A DNA stretch of 64,000 nucleotides, from positions 6,807,036 through 6,871,035 of the forward strand of contig OX335643.1 in NCBI GenBank assembly GCA_946894095.1. Direction: 5' to 3'. Position 1 is the first letter of the stretch. Every line of letters starts with the position of its first letter. The notes beneath the pieces were generated by a model that was given only the letters and a program-made list of their open reading frames with translations, had not been told where the DNA came from and made no database searches. The stretch comes from Incurvaria masculella. Its lineage: Eukaryota; Arthropoda; Insecta; Lepidoptera; Incurvariidae. Made by a program: the position numbers and the translations under genes. This document shows positions 22,846 to 32,700 of the stretch, piece after piece.

Positions 22846-23719
22846 GTCGGTCAGTCAGTCAGCGTCTTTGCGTCCACTGCTGGACATACGCCTCTCCAAT
22901 CCTTCTCCAGTCCTCCCGGGCCTCAGCGGCACGGAACCACTGCTTTCCGCCGACGCACTTGTCTCATCTTCCCACCTGGCGAGTGGTCTTCCCACACTCC
23001 GTTTGCCTGTTCACGGCCGCCAGTGTAGGACACGGTAACTCCAACGGTCGTCGTCTCTTCGGCTGACGTGACCAGCCCACTGCTATTTGAGCTTAGCCAC
23101 CCGGTTTCCAATATCGACTACTTTGGTACGTCGGCGGATTGCCTCTTTACGTACCATATCCCGTAGCGATATTCCCAGCATGGCTCGCTCCATTGCTCGC
23201 TGGGCAACTTTTAACCTTTAGACAATGGCGACCGTCAGAGTTCACGTTTCACACCCGTACGTCATGTCATGACCGGGAGGACGCACTGGTCATATGTTCG
23301 GGCCTTTAAATTTCTACGGAAAGTCAGACCTTAGAGCGAATTTAAGCTTTCCGAAGGCAGCCCAATCCAGTTGAATCCATCGCTCAACCTCCAAAGACAG
23401 TCCTTGTATACGAAGCCGCAGGATTTGACCGAGATATACGTACGTATCACTTCTACGTCGATAACGATTTGTCCTCCCATCATACCCTCAGTCGCCATGA
23501 CCATGGTTTTATCCCGGTTCATCTTCAGACCTACCTTTATCGATGCTTTATAAAAGTCTTCCAGCATGGTTTAAAGCTGAACTCGGGAATTTTACAGAAG
23601 AACAATGTGATCGGCGTAGCGAAGATGACTGAGGAAAATATTCACTAACGTAGATACCCATGTTTTCCCATGCAAGCGTCTTGAACACATATTCCGATGC
23701 GTTTGTGAAGAGCTTGGGT
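22846..23719 (-). pseudogene. RTE-type retroelement, minus strand, 3' part
   Basis: Reading leftwards: VGLKMNRDKT, a WIQLDWAAFGKLKFAL block, AQRAMERAMLGISLRD, RRRTKVVDIGNRVAKLK, GKRSVGRP, the well-known C-terminal part of insect RTE-like reverse transcriptases. Frameshifts and stops are frequent. It continues 5' at 24877 beyond an inserted CR1-group element. Confidence 0.85.
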
Positions 23720-24876
23720 TAGAAAATGTGGGTGAGAAAGTAACGTAAATATAAGATATAAAAACAGAACAAATGGAATTATCGATAACTCTGTATCACG
23801 ATTATTTGAAACCGATTACGGAGTACCTCAAGGCTCAATCATGGCACCATTGCTATTTATTATTTTTATTAATGACATTGCAAAAGACACTATGCTAGTG
23901 CTTCTCGCGAAAACCATAGTAATTTACGCTGACGACGCAAATGTAATTGTTACTGATAAAAGTATTGAAACACTCCTTACAAAAACAACAAAAATAATTG
24001 AGGAGTTGGGTAAATGGTTCGCAGCAAATGGGTTAATGTTAAATAGTGCTAAAACACACTGTGTACATTTTAAGATGAAAAATATTAAACATAAAGTGAA
24101 TGATGAGATGTTTATCGACTATAACGGTGAAGTCATAACGTTTGCAACATCTACTATATTCTTCACGTTATTCGGCTTCACGTTGGATCAAAAGTTACGA
24201 TGGGACAAACACATTCAACATGTTTGTGATAAATTAACAAAAGCTTGCTATTGCCTCAGAACCCTGTCTAAATGCTGTGACTTGGATACCCTTAAGAGTG
24301 CCTACTTCGGTTATTTATACTCTGTCATGACCTATGGCATTGAGTTCTGGGGTTCTTCAGGGGAAGCGGTTTCAGTATTTAGACTACAAAAGAAAGCAAT
24401 TCGGATAATTACACACTCTAAATGGGACGCTTGCACGCCTTTGTTTAAAAACCTAAAATTGCATACTATATATGATGTGTACGTACAAAGAAATATTTTT
24501 TATGTGAGAAATTATCCGGAATCATATAATAATTTTAAACACGGATATTCGACGAGAAATAAAAATGTGATCCAGCAAGCTGCACACTCAACATGGAAAT
24601 TTGAGAAGGGGGTCCACTTCAATAGTATTAATATGTATAATAAGCTACCAAGAGACTTGCGAGAAGAAACTAACATAAGATTTAAAAAGAAGTTAGGTAC
24701 ATGGTTGCTTGACCAAACTTTCTACGATTTAAGTTATTTTAATATTATTGTGTAAATCGACGAATTCACATGATTGGTATCAATATTATAATCTGTTATG
24801 CAAATTCTTAATATTGTAATGTAATCACTGCGAAAAAAAAATATTTTGATTTGATATTTTTGATTTTATTTGATTT
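23720..24876 (+). mobile_element. CR1-group non-LTR element, 5' truncated, inserted in the RTE copy
   Basis: Contains a 304-codon frame (23841-24755) plus upstream YGVPQGSIMAPLLF. YADD is intact (VIYADDANVIV), followed by YGIEFWGSSGEAVSVFRLQK and STRNKN, typical of CR1/L2-like ORF2 ends. The 3' end is a TTTGAT-type tail. The host RTE sequence resumes exactly (gagcttgggt before, gagatcac after; the uninterrupted text is seen on the other strand near 26035). It lacks the endonuclease and the first RT blocks, so it is not autonomous, but the remaining frame is unbroken, implying a fairly recent insertion. Confidence 0.85.
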
Positions 24877-25183
24877 GAGATCACATCCCCCTGCCTAACG
24901 CCTTTACCAAGAGGGATGGGTTGAGTATTTTAATGGAGTCTCACAGTCATCGTCGCGGACCGATACAGATTTCGGAGTACCTCGATGTAGCGGTGGTCGA
25001 TTCTGCACCTCAGGAGGAAGTTTTCGACGGCCCATTTTTCAACTGAGTCGAACGCCTTCTCGTAGTCCACGAAGGCTACAAAGAGCGGCTACTCCTCCTT
25101 CTAGCTAGCTTAGCCACCCGGTGTCCAATATCGACTACTTTGGTACGTCGGCGGATTGCCTCGTTACGCACCATATCCCGTAG
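24877..25183 (-). pseudogene. RTE-type retroelement, minus strand, 5' continuation
   Basis: Carries the complement of VAFVDYEKAFDSVEKWAV, RCRIDHRYIEVL and GKGVRQGDVIS. Then from 25113 comes a separate short copy of the C-terminal part (DIGHRVAKL), showing rearrangement. Confidence 0.8.
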
Positions 25184-26745
25184 CGATATTCGCCAAGGGA
25201 ACATGAAGTTGGTTAAGCGCGTTATAGAGGAAAATCGAGACACTAAAGTGTTTTCCCGTGCCTTCTCTACCGGCGCTAACTAAATTTCAAAACTCGAGCG
25301 AGCGGATGGGGTTGTCACTGCAATAAAGACGGATATACTTGAGGCGGTGGTAAAAAATTATGACGAATTGTACTCCGCAGCAATGCATGCCCCGAGCCCA
25401 AGCAAACCACTCGACTCTGATAGGCGTGCCCCGCTCACTAGATACTACACCGAGGATCTGCCGGAGATTAGTGTCTATGAGATAAAGGCTGTTTTGAAAG
25501 GACTAAAATAACACAAGGCTCCAGATGAGGACGGGATAACGATGGAACTGCTAAAGTCTGGCGGGAGACCATCAGGAACTGCAAACACTGTGCAATGCAG
25601 TTCTCAAAAAAATAAGGCGAAGTTGAAGAACTATCGACCTATCTCACTTCTAAGCCACGTATACAAGGTCTTTTCATGAGTCATCACGAGTTGGCTGACA
25701 CAGAGGCTGGATCAGTACCAGCCTCGTGAGCAAGCTGGGTTCAGGAAAGGATACGGCATAATGGATCACATATTTACTGTGAGACAAGTGGTGCTGAAGT
25801 GCGAGGAGTACAACAAGCCGCTCTTTGTAGCCTTCCACTTCTTGTCTAGTCCTTTACGAGAAGGCGTTCGACTCAGTTGAAAAATGGGCTGTCAAAAACT
25901 CCCTCCTGAGGTGTAGAATCGACCACCGCTACATCGAGGTACTCCGAAATCTGTATCGGTCCGCGACGATGACTGTGAGGCTTCATTAAATTACCCAACC
26001 CATCCCTCTTGCTAAAGGCGTTAGGCAGGGGGATGTGATCTCACCCAAGCTCTTCACAAGCGCATCGGAATATGTGTTCAAGACGCTTGAATGGGACAAC
26101 ATGGGTATCAACGTTAATTAATATTTTCCTCAGTCATCTTCGCTTCGCCGATCACATTGTTCTTCTGTCAAATTCCCGAGTTCAGCTTCAAACATCGCTG
26201 GAAGACCTTTATAAAGATAAGTAGTAGAAAGATAGGTAGGTCTGAAGACGAACCGGGATAAAATCAAGGTCATGGCGACTGAGGGTATGACGGGAGGACA
26301 AATTGTTATCTCGGTCAAATCCTGCGGCTTGGTATACAAAGACTGTCTTTGGAGGTTCAACGACGGATTCAACTGGGTTGGGCTGCCTTCGGAAAGCTTA
26401 AATTCGCTCTGAGGTCTGACCTTTCGCAATATTTAAAGACCCGAACATATGACCAGTGCGTCCTCCCGGTTATGAGTGGGCTGGTCACGTCAGCCGACGA
26501 GATGACGACCGTTAGAGTAACCTACACTGGCGGCCGTGGACAGGCAAACGGAGTTTGAGAAGACCACCCACCAGGTGGAAAGACGGCATCAAGTGCGTCG
26601 GGGAAAGCAGTGGGTCCGTACCGCTGAGGGCCGGTAGGACTGGAGAAGGATTGGAGAGGCGTATGTCCCGCAGTGGTCGCAAACACGCTGACGGATTGAC
26701 TGACTGTTCTCAAACCATTGTACTCTTATTTTTTTGTAGGTGGTA
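25184..26745 (+). pseudogene. RTE-type retroelement, plus strand, decayed
   Basis: Reads RVIEENRDTKVF, TRYYTEDLPEISVYEIKAVL, KNYRPISLLSHVYKV, QPREQAGFRKGYGIMDHI, then in other frames the VDYEKAFDS and GVRQGDVIS regions, RRIQLGWAAFGKLKFAL and the C-terminal end. It has several stops, shifts and a deletion after DQCVLPVM. It lies head-to-head with the minus-strand copy, making an imperfect large palindrome around 25184. Confidence 0.85.
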
Positions 26746-26825
26746 GCATTTAAAGGTTTAATATTATGTCGTTTTTTTTTGCTGTAAGAATAATAAGGTT
26801 TTGTAATTTGTCTCTTTGTTTACAG

Positions 26826-26910
26826 GTCACTATAGTAGTTCATGACAAAAATAATAGTATAAATTCTGGATCTAACACTAGACTCATCAGAAGGACTAAA
26901 TCGTACACAG
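26826..26910 (+). CDS. Alternative candidate upstream exon of the DENND2-like gene
   Basis: This 85-bp segment is bounded by a very good acceptor (tttgtttacag) and a weaker donor (acacag|gtttta). It is open from phase 0 and encodes about 28 residues with a basic end (RLIRRTKSYT), leaving one base. It therefore also fits exon 29132. Because both this exon and 18209-18311 run from phase 0 to phase 1, they cannot be spliced to each other in frame; they would be alternatives, or one is false. It lies in unique sequence between the end of an RTE copy and a foldback element, and its codons are more AT-rich than those of the core exons. Confidence 0.4.
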
Positions 26911-26969
26911 GTTTTAAAATGTTTTCTTGTTGCCACTGGAGTGTGCATCGCTTTAAGGTCCTTTTTTCA

Positions 26970-27718
26970 ACCCCTGTCAGCCCATGCATACGACATTAGA
27001 GGCGCACGCTTTACATTCGGCGACGGAGCTCCTCATTACATAATTCAAATTTGATTGAATGTAAACCTAATGTAATGAAGAATTTTAATAGTCATAATAA
27101 AATAAATCGCCACAAAGTTACTATTCTTTAATTCACAGGACTTTAGGTTAAATATTCATGGTTATTTCCATCCTTTAAACATTTAAATGTATATGTTTTC
27201 TATAACTAATACATAAATATTTTTACAGAGCTTTTCAGGTATTATTTAAACTATACCTACGACTTAAGAGCTGTTAATTTAAAATTCCGCTTCGGTTTGG
27301 ATACATTGCAACTTTGTTACGATAAAATAAAAGAGATACGTAAATAAAGAAAAGAGAGTGACGCCAAAGCTTACTAAACTTCCTTAATATGTGAGTGACG
27401 ATGTGGACATGTACTTTTGTATAGACCCGGCAACGTTGCGTAAATATTTATAGAAAACATATACATTGAAATGTTTAAAGAATGGAAATATACTCTAGAA
27501 TATTTACCCTAAATTCATGTGAATTAAAGAATAGTAACTTTGAGATACTTCACTTATGGGTTTAAGTTTGGGGCGATTTATTTTATTATGACTAATAAAA
27601 AATCTTCATTACGTTATGTTTACATTCAATCTGATTAAAATTTTGTAATAACGAGGGCCGTGGCAGAATTAAAAGCGTGCTCCTCTAATGCCGTAGGCAT
27701 GGGCCGACTGGAGTTACG
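26970..27718. mobile_element. Foldback element with long inverted arms
   Basis: The left arm at about 26970-27240 (catgcatacgacattagagg, later gattgaatgtaaacctaatg) is mirrored by the right arm at about 27435-27718. The centre of about 190 bp is unique. The arms are interrupted by small differences. Non-coding. It lies just inside the right arm of the 8.2-kb inverted-repeat block. Confidence 0.75.
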
Positions 27719-27889
27719 ATTCCCTACGTTGAATGATCCATACGGTAGATTCCGAAAGCATATGTATATGAAACTTCCGGTTTTTACTCTTCAAGTATGC
27801 GGAACTATGTGCATCATAACCTAAAGTTAACTTGAGTTAAACTTAGTTAATAATTAGATACGACAATGCCCTAATATCACGTAATCAAT

Positions 27890-28475
27890 CAATACCTATA
27901 TCGCAAATATTTCATTTTGTTTTTTTTTAACCTATTCAAGATGAGTTCTGATCAATAAAAACATCACTGTTTATAGATAGACATATCACAAAACTGTTAT
28001 ATTATATTAATTTAACAATTGATGAATATAAGAACTGGGCGCATCCGACTTTCAACATGGCCGCGTAGGAAACGTGCCAGGCTGAGGGCAGCCAACCTAA
28101 TTTTTTTATGAAGTATGTTCATAGGACTATCGAATGGTGGTATTGTCATCTTGTTACTCGATGACGTATTTTTTTTTATTTTTTGACATTTTAAAACCGG
28201 CCAACCTCAGAACGTGCCAGGGTAGGACGAGCCAACCTACTTTTTTTTAGCTTTTCTTGATGACCTTTACCGATTGTGCTAGGTCTCATGTTGTTACTCG
28301 ATGACGTTAAATTCTACCAAAAAAGTGATTTAATATTACCTACTGCACAAAACGTTCCAGGTTTGGGTCAGGCAACCTAGTATTTTTAGGAAGCCTATTC
28401 TAATCCGCACAACCACAAATGGGTCCCATGGTGTTACTCGATGACGTAGGGTTGACGACGGTCCGCTCTCGTACT
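27890..28475 (-). repeat. Right arm of 8.2-kb inverted-repeat block
   Basis: Inverted copy of 20277-20864, ending GGTCCGCTCTCGTACT, with the same three 140-bp modules in reverse. Confidence 0.85.
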
Positions 28476-28490
28476 AAAAGTACAATTGTC

Positions 28491-28979
28491 CTGTTGCGCT
28501 CTGGGACCTTCTCTGTTTCAAAGAAAACGACAGGCTCCGTGATGAGGAAAATGCAACATGCCCACAAAAAAGACAATGTGCATAGTGTATGATTTGGTAA
28601 GATTTACGAAAAATTTAATTACAAAACGACTTATAGCTAAAAGTATACCACGACCGCTGCAGTCAAAAATCTAACAAAAACCAAATAGGTTATAAATCTT
28701 GATTAAATAAGCTATGTCTGATGACTGATCTTTTTAAGATGTTCTTACTTTATCATTGCGTAATCCACCTCCAAAGTTATTGCATAAAACGCGCGAAAAA
28801 TTCGAAGTTTTGGACCTTATAACTTAGAAACCAAACAAAATTTTACAATGCCAACGGTCATCAGACATCTAGTTCGATCAAATAAAGTTATTTTGAGCAA
28901 AATTTGGCATCTCTGACAAGAAATATGGGCGTGATCTTCTTTCCCCGTTTGTATGGGGAGTTGAGCGGGATGGCCCACC
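28491..28979 (+). mobile_element. TTAA MITE family G, copy 5, 5' truncated
   Basis: Lacks about the first 70 bp. It begins at ctgttgcgctctggg, 15 bases after the right arm of the 8.2-kb inverted-repeat block, and ends with TTAA at 28980-28983. Confidence 0.8.
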
Positions 28980-29131
28980 TTAATGTGATAAAGTAAACTA
29001 TGACAATTATTTCATGGATTACGAAATGCAGTTATGCCAAGCCACAAACTATGTATTCAAGTTACGCATAAGCTACCCACCCGACTCATAGCTTGTGTAC
29101 ATTGTTCTAACGAGTGTTCTATGTATTCCAG

Positions 29132-29706
29132 ACTCGGTCAAACTCTCCAGGAGCCTGACGGACAAAAGGAAAAACTACGTGAGGCGGGTGTCCTCCCGCG
29201 TCGCCTATCTCGAACCGCAGACCCGCCAGAACGTCAGGTTCCGCCACCAGACCTCGATATGCAGCTACAAGTCGGAGAACCTCCAAGACCAGAGCACCTA
29301 CGCCACATTCCGTTCGTGGAAGAGCTTCAAAAACTCCCAGATCCTCTCCAAGTCGAATAACTCCGTAAACAACTCCGTCGACGCAAAGATCGACAGGTTC
29401 AACAGGGACGCCGTCGACTCCAGGACCCACTTGCTCGATCCTGACGTGAGCCTGTCGAAACGGGACTCTGTCGATTCGAAGGCGAACCTGACGGACTCGC
29501 GAGGGAACCTGCTGAGGGACGATTTCGATTCCGCCGACTTGGACGCGGCGGTGTATGGGGACACCGGTGTCGACGAGACGGCCGGGTGCTTGGACATAGA
29601 CAGGCCACCTGAAGCCAGAGAAAAGGGGCTCTTCGATGTCTGCCTTCTGGTCGGACTCAATCATATGACCGGTCAGGCGTACGTGAAGAGTGTGTTTCCT
29701 AAAGAT
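29132..29706 (+). CDS. DENND2-like exon: N-terminal region and start of uDENN
   Basis: The acceptor is atgtattccag and the donor is the near-consensus gat|gtgagt. The exon begins in the second base of a codon and ends in phase 0, coding for about 192 residues. It opens with a basic stretch (SLTDKRKNYVRRVSSR), continues through Asn/Asp/Ser-rich repeats of the type 'DSxxN/HLL', which look disordered, and ends with GLFDVCLLVG to YVKSVFP, the first strand of uDENN. A 200-residue frame on the opposite strand (29119-29721) is a shadow of the GC-rich codons. Confidence 0.88.
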
Positions 29707-32700
29707 GTGAGTATGATCCAAAGTAGCATGTATTTTTGTGAAATTTTCCGGACTGATTACTTACAAATCAATATTGCTGTAAAATATGGATATCCATTTT
29801 AACACTCAATCATGACCGTTCAGGCGTATGTGATTTTGTTTTTTTTTCTAAAGATACGCAAAACTTTTTGGACTGAATACCAAACAATTTTGCTGGAAGT
29901 AAAATATTGGAATAATTAATTATTGGATATTAACCCTAACGCCGTACCTATTTTCTCCGGTATTGCCAAGCTTTGCCATAAACTTGAAAAGTCTGGCATT
30001 ATTTTATTTAAGTCATTCGGATTCACACCGAAAAACGGCGCATGACTTATTTTTGCTCATCCGAAAATTGCCTTCCTTGCCACCCTGAGCGAAATCCTGG
30101 ATCCGTTCTCTGACTACGTCAATACCGCCGCCAGACACTTCTCAAACGGACATAAAATAATTTATCTTCAGGTGACGGTGCCCCCGCACATCGAAAACCT
30201 CGTGTTCCCGGAGACGATAAGCGCCGACGGTGACCGTCCAGAGTCGCGCCTCCAGTACGACCTGGATGCGGCGAACACGCAGTGCTACAGCCTCGTGCTG
30301 ACCAATGAGCGCGGCGAGCGGAGCTTCGGCTACTGCCGTCGGGTGCTGCCGGAGGGGGCGAGCTTCTGTCTGCCGCTCGCTTACTGCATGATATCGAGGG
30401 TGCGCGCGGCAGGTTTCTACTATAAGGTGCGTTCGAACTTCAAATAGAGACGATAAGCGCTGACGGCGACCGTCAGGAGTGGCGTCTCCAATACGACCTG
30501 GACGCGGCGAACACGCAGTGCTACAGCCTCGTGCTGACCAACGAGCGCGGCGAGCAGAGCTTCCGCTACTGCCGTCGGGTGCTGCCGGAGGGGGCGAGCT
30601 TCTGTCTGCCGCTCGCTTACTGCATGATATCGAGGGTGCGCTCGAGAAGAACTCCTGCTCCGCTGTATAAAGAAACCAAAAAAGTCTCTAAATTACCTCC
30701 AAACATTTAAACCAAATTACGCCCACAAACACCCTCACAACCAGATCTCCTACATCTCCATAAATACAAATACACCTTTTCATCTTCTTCAGCCTTTTGC
30801 TGTGCACTGCTGAGCGTAGGCCTCCCCCTGACTTAGCCAAGCGGTGCGGTGCGATCTCCTGTTTTCCTTCGCCATTTGTGACCCGCTATCTGATGTATAT
30901 CGTTTGACCAACATTCTGGTGGTTTGCCGACGCTTCTTTTCCCTGTGTGGGGTCTCTATATCAAAACTTCAGTGCTCTATCTGTGGTCTTTCTGCGACAT
31001 ACGTGGCCTGCCCAATTCCGCTTGAGTAATTTTCATATATTTTTTTTTAAATTTAATTCTGTTTTTGAAATAATCACTGTTAAGTTGAGATGTGATTTGT
31101 TATTTTAATTTTAGAACATGAAACCATTTTTTTTTTAGTTTTATTTGATATTGTTTTCTGATAAAATATGTGAAGTAAATTGTTTAAAATGTAAAAATGG
31201 ACTCTCTATAATCTCTGCTTACCCCTCCGAAGAACAGCGGAATGCTACGTATGTATGTTTAGTTAGTTTAGTGACGATTCCCGACAACTTTTCAGGTGTT
31301 ACAAGAGCTGGAATCTCACCACGGAACCTCGGATACAGTCATCGACTGCTACCTCCAGCAGCTCTTCGAGAAGGACTTCCCCGGTCCCGGCGAAACTATA
31401 ACCCTAACCCAAGTCAGTACGCCAAAGAAGCGGCCGGACGACCTGAGAAAGAACTCCCTCTACAGAAACTCTGTCAATCTGGGGGATATCCTCAAATGCA
31501 AGACTTTGCCCGACCCGAAGAGGAGTCCAACAAAGACTGATTACTCAAGTTCCGAAATGCTCGTTGAAAAGGGTCAAAAGAATAAGATACCTGACTATTA
31601 TGACATTGAGAACAACAACAGACCCCAGTTCAGTCTTCCCCCGGCAGATAAGCCCAGTCTGGAGGTCAGGGTCATAAAGAGACCTATAGAGCCGCGGATG
31701 GACGAGGACAATCTGTCGGTGCTCTTAGATTCTATAAATGTCAATCTCCTAATAAAGATCTTCGGTACGCTGCTGCTGGAGAGGAAAGTGGTGCTTATAT
31801 GTGATAAGTTAAGGTGGGTTTTTGTTTTCGTATTAAATTCGAGATATGGTCGTTATCACCATCTGATTATCCCTCTAGGTATAAGACTTAGGGATCTTAG
31901 CTTATGACACAGGCACTCGTCTCTCATTCGAGAGGTCGCGGGTTTTTGGTTTGATGTTACTTAATCTTATATTATCTAATCATTCACTGGTGCCGGTATC
32001 TTTAAAATCACCGGGTATATTCCCTGACGATTAAAACATAGAGTCTGCTTAAGCAGGCAGTCTCACCTTTCTTATGTAGCAGCCCAAAAACGGCACGGAT
32101 GCGTTGGCAAGGCCCTACCTTAGCCTGGGTCCGGATCTGAAGAGACAAGGCGTCTTACGACAATCGACGCTCATGGTACTGGTGACACTTGGCAACACTT
32201 CACGTTTTTCACTCAAATCTACTATTAGCAAATGAACCCCTTAAACAAACACCAGCATATCTTTGCTGGTGGAAGGCGCCAACCAATCTTCGAATTGTGC
32301 TAGCCTAGGAGAATTTCCCTCGGTAGCCCAATGGCGCGACTCCTTGCGATTCAATAAGTTCGGTGAAGCCCCTCTGAGCGCAGTTAGGTTTTGAATGGCT
32401 GACCATTTTAAACCGTTGAGGCTGGCCATTGTTTGGATTCCACATAAAACTGTAGGTCCCCCAGTGGCGTAACAATAGGGCGGCAGGGCTGGCAAAATGC
32501 CACGGGCCCCCGACCCAAGAGGGCCCCGGCCCAACAAACATTTTTTTTTACTTTGTACCTGATTATTTTATTTTATTTGAAAAGTATATTTTTATAAGTT
32601 CTGCTTAAAATCCAAAGTGAGACAACTAAAGAACATAATACAATTTTAAGTTAATTGTTAAGCATTTCAACCAACCTAAACCAAAATATGCTGATTCATT

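Noticed and set aside
22591..23028. Single long frame joining Penelope-type and RTE-like residues
   Set aside because: The frame crosses an element junction at about 22846; the right part is antisense RTE sequence, not a fusion protein.
20277..28475. Polinton/Maverick transposon
   Set aside because: Long TIRs starting AG are suggestive, but no 6-bp duplication is seen and none of the expected genes (DNA polymerase, integrase, ATPase, capsid) is inside; the interior is retroelement debris.
29119..29721. 200-codon frame antisense to a DENND2-like exon
   Set aside because: A shadow of GC-rich codons; the sense strand has splice sites and DENN motifs.
30447..30641. Mutually exclusive uDENN exon
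   Set aside because: Lacks in-phase acceptor and donor and misses the first 13 codons; kept as a partial duplicate.
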